Shown: one piece after another, positions 1 through 7,814 of the stretch
How the letters are laid out: every line of letters starts with the position of its first letter
How positions within the stretch are numbered: the stretch's first letter is position 1
Assembly: GCA_902767355.1 (NCBI GenBank)
Contig: CACXHG010000095.1
Location: forward strand, 1-16,063
Direction of reading: 5' to 3'
Source of the DNA: an uncultured Bacteroidia bacterium
GTDB taxonomy: Bacteria; Bacteroidota; Bacteroidia; Bacteroidales; UBA932
Length of the DNA: 16,063 bases
Position numbers and translations under genes: made by a program
The notes under the pieces: generated by a model
What the model saw: the letters and a program-made list of their open reading frames with translations, nothing else
Told to the model about the DNA's origin: nothing
Database searches by the model: none

Positions 1-986
1 CAGCGGTGACTGCGCTCAACAATAAGACCATCGACATCGTAAACTTCAAGTGGAAAGAAAACGATCCCCAGGCTGTTTACGACGAGATGAAGAAGATCTT
101 TGCTGTGACAGGCGACAAATCCAGCGACCTGGTTTACGTGAAGCTTATGGAATCCGCAGCCAACCTCTATTCCGAAGGCAAGATGGGTGCAGAGCAGGTG
201 ATGGGCGACTATACCGCCATCAGCGAGACTCTCTCCGCAGCCGTGGCTGCCAAAGACGACGAGAAGCTGCGCAAGGCGCAGAAAGACGTCGAGACCCTCT
301 TCATGAACTGCGGCGTGGCCGACTGCGACAACCTGCTCGCGATGCTCACCCCCCGCTTCGAGGCCGCTCCGGACGACGAGGACAACATCCGCTCCGTGGT
401 CAAGCTGCTCTCTGCTGCCGACTGCCTGGACAGCGAGCTCTACCTCAAGGCTGTGGAGGCCCTCTACGCCAAAGATCCTTCTGCCGGCAGTGCATACCTG
501 CTCTACAAGCTCTACTCCCGCAAGGACGAGGCTTCCAAGGCAGTCAAGTATCTGAACGAGGCCGTGAACAATTGCAATCCCGAAGACAAGGAACAGCTTG
601 CCAACTATTACTTCGAGCTGGGTGCCTATAATTATAAGAAGGCCGGCAACCCCGCAGCCGCAGTGGCAGCAGCCAAGAAGGCGGCAGAACTTAGCGACAA
701 CTTCAAGGGCCGCGCCTACCTGCTGATCGGTACCATCTGGGGCACAGCCCGTTGCGGCGGCAATGAGATCGAGTCCATCGCTCATTTCTGGGTAGCTTAC
801 GACTATGTAAACCGCGCCAAGGCCGTGGATGCAAGCCTCGCAGCCGAAGCAAATGCCCTCGCAGGACAGTATGCAGCCTACTTCCCCGGCAGCGCAGACG
901 CCTTCATGTACGATCTGACCAACGGCCAGAGCTACACCGTAAGTTGCGGCGGCCTGAGGGAGACAACCACAGTAAGACTCAAATAA
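1..986 (+). CDS. Tetratricopeptide-repeat protein, 5' end outside the window
   Basis: The reading frame is open from the first bases, so the N-terminus lies upstream; the GTG at base 6 is probably an internal Val rather than the start. About 326 residues are visible. They are Ala-rich and helical. Paired-helix TPR-like segments occur around visible residues 130-240 (for example the stretch with SAYLLYKLYSRKDEASKAVKYL, then ANYYFELGAYNYKKAGNPAAA, then GRAYLLIGTIWG). A conserved-looking tail follows, with HFWVAYDYVNRAKAVD and a final MYDLTNGQSYTVSCGG motif. From memory, Bacteroidales carry such a TPR protein directly upstream of the lptC-like gene, and that is the arrangement here. Its role is unknown; a scaffold for envelope assembly is an inference from context. 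The stop overlaps the proposed lptC start by 43 nt, which suggests translational coupling. TPR-type protein fairly sure; function unsure. Confidence 0.8.
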   Translation, partial: AVTALNNKTIDIVNFKWKENDPQAVYDEMKKIFAVTGDKSSDLVYVKLMESAANLYSEGKMGAEQVMGDYTAISETLSAAVAAKDDEKLRKAQKDVETLFMNCGVADCDNLLAMLTPRFEAAPDDEDNIRSVVKLLSAADCLDSELYLKAVEALYAKDPSAGSAYLLYKLYSRKDEASKAVKYLNEAVNNCNPEDKEQLANYYFELGAYNYKKAGNPAAAVAAAKKAAELSDNFKGRAYLLIGTIWGTARCGGNEIESIAHFWVAYDYVNRAKAVDASLAAEANALAGQYAAYFPGSADAFMYDLTNGQSYTVSCGGLRETTTVRLK

Positions 987-1654
987 CGAAACGCATTGAT
1001 TCCATAAAGAACGCTATAGTAGAGGCGGGCAGAAGCCTGTCTCTACCGTTCTTTATATATATAGGTGTGGCCGTGATGGCCATTTCCTGTTCCAAAGACC
1101 CGGAAAAAAAGACCATCGACTGGGAGACGACTCCGGTCCAGAGCGTGCGCGGCATGCAGGCCCGCCAATATCAGAAGGCCGACCTCACCATGGAGATGCG
1201 CACCCGGGCCATGGACACCTATAAGTTCGAAAAGGATTCGGTCCCTACCACAAAGGAGGTTTACAGCGAAGGCTTCGAGGTGTATATCTACAACGAAGAC
1301 GGCCTGCTGGAGTCGCAGCTGGTGGCGGAGGGTGCCCAGCACACCACCGCTCGGCGCAAGGATGACTGGATGGCTTTCGGCAACGTGAATATTCTCAACC
1401 ACGTCAAGGGCGAGCGCATCATCACCGACACGGTGTACTGGGACAAGCAGGCCGAGCAGATATACACCGACAACTATGTGATAATGACCTCTCCCAAAGG
1501 CAAACTGCAGGGCTACGGCATGCGCAGCGACCAGCGCGCGAACCGCTCTACCATTCTGCGCCCCTTCGATTCTTACGGGCGGGTAGTTGAAGATTCCACC
1601 AAATTTTACATAGATACGGTGAATTTTGTGGGCCCATTGCCGCGTATTAAATAA
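944..1654 (+). CDS. lptC: LptC-like LPS export lipoprotein
   Basis: LptC bridges the inner-membrane LptBFG transporter to the periplasmic LptA bridge during LPS transport. Residues 110-235 hold the OstA/LptC-type beta-jellyroll repeats. A first repeat is around EGFEVYIYNEDGLLESQLVAEGA. A second is around FGNVNILN..KGERIITDTVYWDKQAEQIYTDNYV, followed by GKLQGYGMRSDQ; the last two are typical of Bacteroidota homologues. A hydrophobic stretch (LSLPFFIYIGVAVMAIS) ends in Cys49 with a lipobox-like AISC, so it is probably a lipoprotein rather than a simple membrane anchor. The start is doubtful. TTG at 944 is the only ordinary in-frame start far enough upstream to include the signal peptide; it adds about 30 unusual residues and overlaps the preceding gene by 43 nt. 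ATT at 995 is a rare alternative, and ATG at 1076 would remove the signal peptide. Family call good, start weak. Confidence 0.82.
   Translation: MRRPEGDNHSKTQITKRIDSIKNAIVEAGRSLSLPFFIYIGVAVMAISCSKDPEKKTIDWETTPVQSVRGMQARQYQKADLTMEMRTRAMDTYKFEKDSVPTTKEVYSEGFEVYIYNEDGLLESQLVAEGAQHTTARRKDDWMAFGNVNILNHVKGERIITDTVYWDKQAEQIYTDNYVIMTSPKGKLQGYGMRSDQRANRSTILRPFDSYGRVVEDSTKFYIDTVNFVGPLPRIK
1004..1056 (+). other. Long stem-loop across the 5' end of lptC
   Basis: The outer arm ATAAAGAACG (1004-1013) pairs perfectly with CGTTCTTTAT (1047-1056). After a 5-nt bulge on the 5' side (1014-1018), GTAGAG pairs with CTCTAC, then GCGGGC pairs with GCCTGT using two G-U pairs. The loop is AGAA (1031-1034). This gives about 22 base pairs. 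It is followed by an A/T-rich alternating stretch, not a clean T-run, so it is not a standard intrinsic terminator. It overlaps codons of the lptC signal peptide. An mRNA processing or translation-control structure is possible; function is inferred only. Confidence 0.6.
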
Positions 1655-1669
1655 ATTTTTATAATTTTG
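1637..1669 (+). promoter_or_regulatory. Bacteroidota-type promoter for the ppiD-like gene
   Basis: The -7 box TAATTTTG (1662-1669) matches TAnnTTTG exactly. A partial -33 box TTG (1637-1639) lies 22 nt upstream, still within the end of lptC. Transcription would begin near 1674-1676, giving a leader of about 60 nt before the ATG at 1737. There is an A-rich stretch just before the start and no clear Shine-Dalgarno sequence. The spacing is at the long end, so the -33 assignment is the weaker part. Confidence 0.5.
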
Positions 1670-1736
1670 CGCGCTAATACCCATTTAACGTGGGGTGGTT
1701 TGCTGTTTTTTATGATTAAAACCAAAAAATACTGAT

Positions 1737-3791
1737 ATGGCCGTTTTGGAGAAAATCCGGGTCAAGCTCGGAATTCTTATTTCTATCCTGATAGCGGTGG
1801 CTTTGCTGTCGTTTATCATAGACCCTAATACTCTCGGGTCAACATTGCAGAGTATGTCAAAAGAGAATAATGTCGGGCAGATGAAGGGCAAAGCCGTCAC
1901 TTACCGCGACTATTTCACGGCAGTGGAGCGCAACTCGGCGCTGATGCAGGCCCTTAACGGAGGCAATTCCAACAGCGAAGAGGCCCAGAACCAGATTCGC
2001 GAGATGACCTGGAACCAGATCTACAACCAGAGGGTATTCTTCCCCAAGATCAACGATGCCGGCTTTTATGTAGAAGACGCCGAGATGGTGGACCTGCTGC
2101 ACGGCGAGACCCCTTCGCCGGTAATGGCGCAGCAGCGCATGTTCATGGACGAAAGCGGCCGTTTCAGCCCCGATGCAGTCAAGGAGTTCCTCTCCCAGAT
2201 GGATCTGGACGAGAGCGGTGTCTCCCGCAAGTACTGGGACTATCTCAAAGAGCAGGTCTATACCCAGCAGATGTACGGCAAGTACTATTCCGCCCTGCGT
2301 GGCAGCTCCGTGCTCAATGCAGCGCAGCTGGCCCGCGCGGTAGAAGAGGGCAACACCACAAAGGATGTGGATTTCTTTGTGGTTCCCATCAACTTCGGCG
2401 TGGACTCCACCCTTAAGATATCCCCTGCAGAAGTACAGAAATACTACAACGACCGCAAGAAACAGTTCGTCCAGAAGGACAACCGCGACATAGAGTACGT
2501 CCTGTTCGAGGTTGTTCCCAGCCAGGAAGACATAGCCGCCATCAAAGAGAACTTCGACGCTCTCTACGAGGAGTTCAAGGCTTCTGACAACCTGAAGAAC
2601 TTTGTGGCGCTCAACTCCGACCGCCGTTGGGACGAGGGTTTCTACACTCGTGAGCAGCTGCCCGCCAAGTTTGCCGACTACGCTTTCGGCATGCCGGCTG
2701 CAGCCAGTGCCATAGATTCCACCGCCACCGCTTTCTCTGCAGTGCGCATCGTGGACCGCAAGATGATGCCCGACTCCGTGAGCATCTCCTACCGCGTATA
2801 TCCCGCAGCCGAGCAGGCTTCTGCCGACTCCCTGCTGGCAGCGGTCCGCAAGGACGGCTCCAGTGCCGACCTGGCGCCCGGCGGATGGGTAACCCGCCAG
2901 AGCTTGGCCGCCAACAACATGGATTTCTTTAACGTAGCCTTTGAAATGAAGCCGGGCGAGGTGCGCCTGGTAAATATAGACCAGTATCAGATGGTGGCTG
3001 TTCTCAAGAGCGAGCAGGCTACCCGCCTCAAAGAGAAAGTTCAGTTGGCTACGCTCAGCAAGAACATCACTCCCAGCGAGGATACATACCGCGAATACCT
3101 CATGAAGGCGGCCGACCTGGCCGACCGCAGCGACGGCAGCTATGAAAAGTTTGCCTCCATCGTCAAAGAAGAAGGCCTGCCGGTGATACCCGTGCAGCAC
3201 GTGACCATAGACACCCGCCGCATAGGCGTGGTGGACAATGCCCGCAGCGTGGTCCACTGGGTGTTTGACCGCAAGACCAAGGCCGGCAGTGTGTCAGACG
3301 TGATAACTGTAGACAACAAATATCACTTTGTGGCAGCAGTCACCAAGACCCGCAAGGAGGGGCAGATGCCCCTGGAAGAGGTCAAAGATGATATCCTGAC
3401 CCAGCTGATCAACCAGAAGAAGGTAGAAAAGCTTATGGCAGAGGCTTCTGAGAAAGTCAGCGGCAGCGAGTCCCTGGAGGCCCTGGCCGAGAAGTTCTCG
3501 ACCACGGTGAACCATCGCGACGGCATCAGTTTCTCCAGCCCGGACATGAGCCTGGAACCTTCGTTCGCTGGCGCCATCGCCGCAGCTCCCGAAGGCAAGG
3601 TAATCGGCCCTGTGAAGGGCTCTGTGGGCGTTTATTTCTTCCGTGTTAACAAGGCCGACAAGGGTGAATACTACACCGAAGCCGACGCCGAAGGCCGTGC
3701 TGCCCAGAAGAACTACTATCTGATGCAGGCACTCCCCGGTATTATATCGCAAGAAGCAGACATAAAAGATTATAGAGCAAAATTTTATTAA
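1737..3791 (+). CDS. PpiD/SurA-type periplasmic peptidyl-prolyl isomerase (foldase)
   Basis: This is a membrane-anchored periplasmic chaperone/foldase for proteins crossing the inner membrane on the way to the outer membrane. Residues 1-10 are cytoplasmic and basic. Residues 11-29 (LGILISILIAVALLSFIID) form one membrane anchor, as in PpiD. A SurA_N-like helical region follows to about residue 200, with the family-like GQMKGKAVTYRDYFTAVERN near its beginning. A parvulin-like segment lies around residues 345-425, with GGWVT at 382-386 and then FNVAFEMKPGEV. The C-terminal 200 residues are again helical/chaperone-like. The length of 684 aa suits Bacteroidota homologues, from memory about 700 aa. 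The parvulin part is divergent; E. coli PpiD also lacks prolyl-isomerase activity, so a mainly chaperone role is likely. From memory, Bacteroides relatives often carry a HlyC/CorC-family gene between lptC and this gene; here there is none. Start ATG follows an A-rich leader. Confidence 0.87.
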   Translation: MAVLEKIRVKLGILISILIAVALLSFIIDPNTLGSTLQSMSKENNVGQMKGKAVTYRDYFTAVERNSALMQALNGGNSNSEEAQNQIREMTWNQIYNQRVFFPKINDAGFYVEDAEMVDLLHGETPSPVMAQQRMFMDESGRFSPDAVKEFLSQMDLDESGVSRKYWDYLKEQVYTQQMYGKYYSALRGSSVLNAAQLARAVEEGNTTKDVDFFVVPINFGVDSTLKISPAEVQKYYNDRKKQFVQKDNRDIEYVLFEVVPSQEDIAAIKENFDALYEEFKASDNLKNFVALNSDRRWDEGFYTREQLPAKFADYAFGMPAAASAIDSTATAFSAVRIVDRKMMPDSVSISYRVYPAAEQASADSLLAAVRKDGSSADLAPGGWVTRQSLAANNMDFFNVAFEMKPGEVRLVNIDQYQMVAVLKSEQATRLKEKVQLATLSKNITPSEDTYREYLMKAADLADRSDGSYEKFASIVKEEGLPVIPVQHVTIDTRRIGVVDNARSVVHWVFDRKTKAGSVSDVITVDNKYHFVAAVTKTRKEGQMPLEEVKDDILTQLINQKKVEKLMAEASEKVSGSESLEALAEKFSTTVNHRDGISFSSPDMSLEPSFAGAIAAAPEGKVIGPVKGSVGVYFFRVNKADKGEYYTEADAEGRAAQKNYYLMQALPGIISQEADIKDYRAKFY

Positions 3792-3839
3792 AATATTGAC
3801 AATTTTTGAACAATTCTGACGCACATTCCCGCAAAAAAT

Positions 3840-3870
3840 TTTGTGGTTAAGTATTTTATATCTATATTTG
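3840..3870 (+). promoter_or_regulatory. Strong Bacteroidota-type promoter for the large lipoprotein gene
   Basis: The -33 box TTTG (3840-3843) and the -7 box TATATTTG (3863-3870) are separated by 19 nt, an exact match to the Bacteroidota sigma-ABfr consensus. Transcription should start near 3874-3877, leaving a 65-80 nt leader. I see no convincing intrinsic terminator for the upstream foldase gene between 3792 and 3840, so some read-through is possible. Confidence 0.75.
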
Positions 3871-3878
3871 ACCAATAT

Positions 3879-3928
3879 TTTGTGCGTAGTGCGCAAATAC
3901 TAAATAGAATTATAAGCAATTTTATAAT
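3879..3928 (+). promoter_or_regulatory. Two stem-loops in the 5' leader of the lipoprotein mRNA
   Basis: The first stem is TTTGTGCG (3879-3886) against TGCGCAAA (3890-3897) with a 3-nt loop TAG: eight pairs, two of them G-U. The second is ATTATAA (3909-3915) against TTATAAT (3922-3928) with a 6-nt loop: seven A-U pairs, so weak. The first lies almost at the predicted RNA 5' end. A role in protecting an abundant mRNA is an inference. Confidence 0.4.
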
Positions 3929-3940
3929 CCATTTAAATTA

Positions 3941-6900
3941 ATGTTTAACACAATGAAACGTAAAATGTTTTTTAGACTTGCAGTTGTCTGCATGGCAGCT
4001 GTGAGTGTTCTGATCGCTTGTACTAAGGACTACGGGTCAGACATTGCTGCGCTTCAGGAAAAGTACGAAGACCTTAAGAAAAAGGTCGATGAACTTGATG
4101 CTGCCATCAAGGCAGGTGCAGTAATTACTGATGTCGAGGCCATTCCTGGCGGTGTCAGGGTTCACCTGAGCGGCAAGGTTGCAAACGGCAAAGACACTTT
4201 CGACGTCCTCAATGGCCAAGACGGCGAAGACGGTGAAGACGGTAAAGACGGTACCGTTTGGAAAATCGGCGACAACGGTAACTGGTGGAGCAGCACCGAT
4301 GGTGCAGCTTTCGTTGATACCCAAATGCCTTCCCGCGGCGCTCAGGGCGACCCGGGCCTTCCCGGTCCTACCGGTCCTGATGGCAAGAGCGCTTACGAAG
4401 TAGCTAAGGCCAACGGTTACACTGGCACCGAAGCTGAGTGGCTCAAATCCCTCAAGGGTGATAAGGGCGACAAAGGCACCAACGGTGACTACTACTATCC
4501 TTGCACAGACAAAGAAAACGAGAACTACGGTAAGTGGATCCTCGTTAACGGCGAGACCAAGAAAGAGACCGTTAGCGATAAGGAGTGGCTCCCTAAAGGC
4601 ACTATCACCGCTGTATGGGATGCTGACAATCAGATTGTCACCTTCCACAACGTAGAGGATGCTCCCGACGGTATCGTCGAGATTAGCCTTGCAACCGGCC
4701 TCAGCAGCCTGGCTGTTATCCCCGAGGTTTGGGATGCAACTCTTGGCATGCCTCAGGCAACTGTTTATTCCATTACCCCGACCAAGTGGGAGATGTATGT
4801 GCTCTTCCGCCAGGCCAACCCGCAGTTCAGGCAGTGGCTGGACAATAACTCGGGCTCAGATCCTTACAAGGACCCCGCAGCCTTCAATGCCCGCTTCTGG
4901 TGCATGCTTTACAATTCCTATCTTGGCATAACTGGTCAGACCAGCAAGGCTGGTTACGATTCTCATTGGGATTGCTATTCACAGGACTTCAACTATAAGT
5001 GGCCTGATGCCATGGGTTATGGTGATGTGGACGGTGCAATCGAACCTGGCGAAATCGTTTACGACTACCCGGCTATTGCAAATGCTGTTAAATCTGCTTT
5101 GAATATCCTTGGTGAGCGTATCGCTTATGCTTCTACTATCGATCAGCCCAAAGAATTCCGTCAGCCGCCTGTAAGCGCTCTCAATCTTAAATATAGGGTT
5201 AACCCCGCAAACGCTGACCTTTCTGAATATCAGTTCTCTATGCTTGACCGTCGTCTCCAGGTAGGAGAGTTCGCTACCAAAGCAGACGGTGACAAGTATA
5301 ATAGTGCTATAGCTAAAGTTGATGTTAAAAAGGCAGGTGCAGACCAGCTGAATGTAACAGGCTATGTAGATTATTGGAAATACTTTGCAGACAAGCCTAT
5401 CGAGTGGTTGCTCGAGTTGATGGCAATGAAATCTGCTCTTGCTTGGGACTATCAGTGGACAGCAGAAATTGCCGCTGCCACCGCAGGAAACACCAACTTT
5501 GCAAATGTAACTTATTCTCCCAATGATCCCGGCGGACAGCCTATGAGTGACATTTTCAATATGGGTCTTAGGGATAATGGATACTTCAAGGGTGCTTATG
5601 AATCAATGGCAGCTTGGGTGAATGCCAACAGCGTCAGCTATGAGACGATCGTCGCTCTCGAAGCTGCAAAGAGCGCTGCCCACGCTGAGGCTATCGTTTC
5701 TGACTATACCGCACTGAAACTCCGCTATGTTTACCCTCTTTGGACTGCATACAACCGTCATAATCCTGATCTGCAGGCAGCTAGATGGCGTCTTGCATAC
5801 AATTCTCAGACCTTTGCAACCTACGGTCCGGTTTGGGCTTATGAAAATGACTATCTGGTTGATGGTACCACTTATGATGTTGCAAGCCACATGCGCTTTG
5901 CAGATCCTTACTACGGACAGCTTGAGTCCCTGGGTTTCAAGGTAGACTATAAGTATTTTATTTACTGCGAGGCCAACTCTCAGGCTAATGGTCCTTGGTC
6001 TGCATGGGGTTATCACAATGATGGTATTTATGATGACAACGTCAGTGGCGAATACATTAACAATAATTTTGACGGCTACGACAAGGTGACCTGCACCGAG
6101 GACGGTAAGGTTTCCATCAAAGAGGGCGCTGAAGATTATATCGGTCGTTATGTAATGATTTGCGCTGACGCGACAATCATCGACCAGGCTACAGGCAGAC
6201 GTTATGGTTCCGTTTATGGACCTACAACAGGCGGTGAGATGAACACTAACTATGCTCATCTCAATGCAAACAGATTCCTGTGGCTGGATGAGTTCATGGG
6301 TCACTACCTGCTCCTCATCGTTCCTGACAGCAACAAGACTAAGAACGTAACCTTCGATCTTGGTGATATTGATTACCTTGCACTCAGCAAGACCTTCAAG
6401 ACTCTTGCTCCGTTCGAGAGCCTGGAGTCTCAGCTCCCCGATCCCGAGAATCGTGATCATGCTTGGGATGACGCTCTTGATATGGATCTGCAGGGCTTCA
6501 ACAATATCTACACTGCTGAACCTCGCATGACTTCTACTCCTGCTGTTCCTGAGAGCTACAGTGCACAGTTTGCCCGCAACAACGAGATGTTCAACGTAAC
6601 CCTCAACAACAAGGTGCCTCTGGGTCCTGGTTCCGTTCAGTACACCTTCACTCCTAAGGATAACAAGTACCCCACTGTATGCTACACTATCAAGTGGAAT
6701 GTCGTTATCGACTGGACTGAGACTGAGCCTGTCCTCCACCCTGACTACATCCTCTACGACGATGTAGCCCGCACTCAGCTGACCAAGACCATCATCAATC
6801 CTGATCCTGTCACCAAGTATCCTGCAGCTCGTCCTGCCGGCCAGTTCCCTTATGTTGACTCTATCGTTATGGTTAAGGGTAAAGCTGTTGACGGTACTTG

Positions 6901-7759
6901 GAAGCCTCAGACATCCATCAAGGAGCACATCAAAGACTACGGTCAGTATCTCGATGAGCAGCCTAACGTTGCTAACATGTCAATGGCTATCAACTGGGAT
7001 AACACCAAGTTCGCCGATGGCAGCCAGGTTCCTACAACTTCTGCCGAGATCTTCAAGCTTGCTGAATCCACTCCTACCTACAAGTATCAGGAGATGATTA
7101 TGAAGGAAGCCTTCAAGGCTTACGAGGAGTATCGCGACTATGTAGTTGACATCAAGGTTAAACTCGCCAACGGTACCGAGAAGGTTGTCAAGGCTTACAT
7201 CGTACGCTTCATCAACCCGTTCAAGCTGAAAGTTACCGACGTGGTTCTTCACACTCATAAGGGTGTAACGGCAGAGGGTGGCAAAGACTGGTGCGCTAAG
7301 CAGGCAAACATCCAGATTCTCGATGTAGATAATGAGAACATCGTAATCTATGACTTCGCTACCAATACAGTGAATAACGATTACAGGTACATCTATCCTG
7401 GTCTACTTGAGTCTCTTGCGGATGTTGCTAACCGCCCTACCTGGAAGCTCGCAACACCGATCGATCAAAGTTTTGGTACTATCCTCGATAATGGTTATGA
7501 GACGGAATGCCTCCGCATCGATACTACATCGGGTTGGATATACTGGTACAACGAGGGTACTAACCTCCAGGTTGACAAGGACACTCAGTATGAGGTTACC
7601 CTCACTATCCCTGGTCTCGCAGCTCTTGCTGACAAGGGTAATATCAAGGTTCTTTCTGTAGCTCACTCCAATGTGTTCCACAAAGATTGCGATCCAGACA
7701 ATGCTCAACGCACACCTGGTGATGCAGTAAGACCTACTTGGGAAGTGATCTTCGAATAA
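3941..7759 (+). CDS. Large surface lipoprotein with coiled coil and collagen-like repeats (DUF4988-like N-terminus)
   Basis: I do not recognise the whole protein. A lipoprotein signal ends at Cys27 (lipobox LIAC), followed by T-K-D, which resembles the Bacteroidota signal for export to the cell surface. Residues 35-56 form a clean heptad coiled coil (I35, L38, Y42, L45, V49, L52, I56). Gly-X-Y tracts follow at 92-106 (GQD/GED/GKD) and 133-150 (GAQGDPGLPGPTGPDG). A GKSAYEVAKANG..GTEAEWLKSLKG spacer at 148-173, known from collagen-like and phage-tail proteins, leads into GDKGDKGTNG. The layout resembles proteins named for a PL29-lyase N-terminal domain (DUF4988), but I see no lyase domain. The remaining 1,070 residues are rich in Tyr, Trp and Asn, with beta-rich Ig-like stretches near the C-terminus. 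Two in-frame ATGs exist; the one at 3953 (MKRKMFF) gives the more typical signal peptide. It has its own promoter and terminator. Codons look adapted for high expression in much of the gene. Confidence 0.8.
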   Translation: MFNTMKRKMFFRLAVVCMAAVSVLIACTKDYGSDIAALQEKYEDLKKKVDELDAAIKAGAVITDVEAIPGGVRVHLSGKVANGKDTFDVLNGQDGEDGEDGKDGTVWKIGDNGNWWSSTDGAAFVDTQMPSRGAQGDPGLPGPTGPDGKSAYEVAKANGYTGTEAEWLKSLKGDKGDKGTNGDYYYPCTDKENENYGKWILVNGETKKETVSDKEWLPKGTITAVWDADNQIVTFHNVEDAPDGIVEISLATGLSSLAVIPEVWDATLGMPQATVYSITPTKWEMYVLFRQANPQFRQWLDNNSGSDPYKDPAAFNARFWCMLYNSYLGITGQTSKAGYDSHWDCYSQDFNYKWPDAMGYGDVDGAIEPGEIVYDYPAIANAVKSALNILGERIAYASTIDQPKEFRQPPVSALNLKYRVNPANADLSEYQFSMLDRRLQVGEFATKADGDKYNSAIAKVDVKKAGADQLNVTGYVDYWKYFADKPIEWLLELMAMKSALAWDYQWTAEIAAATAGNTNFANVTYSPNDPGGQPMSDIFNMGLRDNGYFKGAYESMAAWVNANSVSYETIVALEAAKSAAHAEAIVSDYTALKLRYVYPLWTAYNRHNPDLQAARWRLAYNSQTFATYGPVWAYENDYLVDGTTYDVASHMRFADPYYGQLESLGFKVDYKYFIYCEANSQANGPWSAWGYHNDGIYDDNVSGEYINNNFDGYDKVTCTEDGKVSIKEGAEDYIGRYVMICADATIIDQATGRRYGSVYGPTTGGEMNTNYAHLNANRFLWLDEFMGHYLLLIVPDSNKTKNVTFDLGDIDYLALSKTFKTLAPFESLESQLPDPENRDHAWDDALDMDLQGFNNIYTAEPRMTSTPAVPESYSAQFARNNEMFNVTLNNKVPLGPGSVQYTFTPKDNKYPTVCYTIKWNVVIDWTETEPVLHPDYILYDDVARTQLTKTIINPDPVTKYPAARPAGQFPYVDSIVMVKGKAVDGTWKPQTSIKEHIKDYGQYLDEQPNVANMSMAINWDNTKFADGSQVPTTSAEIFKLAESTPTYKYQEMIMKEAFKAYEEYRDYVVDIKVKLANGTEKVVKAYIVRFINPFKLKVTDVVLHTHKGVTAEGGKDWCAKQANIQILDVDNENIVIYDFATNTVNNDYRYIYPGLLESLADVANRPTWKLATPIDQSFGTILDNGYETECLRIDTTSGWIYWYNEGTNLQVDKDTQYEVTLTIPGLAALADKGNIKVLSVAHSNVFHKDCDPDNAQRTPGDAVRPTWEVIFE
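4220..4255 (+). repeat. 9-nt tandem repeat encoding Asp-Gly-Glu/Lys collagen triplets
   Basis: There are four 9-nt units (GACGGCGAA, GACGGTGAA, GACGGTAAA, GACGGTACC) within the lipoprotein gene, residues 94-105. Near-identical units could slip during replication and change tract length in whole Gly-X-Y triplets without a frameshift. Confidence 0.8.
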
Positions 7760-7782
7760 TCGAAAATTCTAAATAGAAATTT

Positions 7783-7814
7783 GGGGTGGCCAATCGGTCA
7801 CCCCATTTTTTTTT
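7783..7814 (+). terminator. Intrinsic terminator of the lipoprotein gene
   Basis: GGGGTGGCC (7783-7791) pairs with GGTCACCCC (7796-7804) around the loop AATC (nine pairs, one G-U). A single A and nine T residues (7806-7814) follow. It begins 24 nt after the stop codon. This is a textbook intrinsic terminator. Confidence 0.92.

Noticed and set aside
1857..3257. A 466-codon open frame on the - strand opposite the ppiD-like gene
   Set aside because: It is a shadow of the codon bias of the real gene: His/Val/Gly-rich, no domain, and no promoter box or plausible neighbour on that strand.
4220..4255. Possible CRISPR-like or microsatellite array
   Set aside because: The units are contiguous 9-mers without spacers and match in-frame Asp-Gly-Glu/Lys codons, so they are coding collagen-like repeats.
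3941..7759. Calling the large lipoprotein a polysaccharide lyase because of its DUF4988-like N-terminus
   Set aside because: Only the N-terminal anchor and collagen-like part resemble proteins with that name. I see no catalytic domain or motif to support lyase activity.
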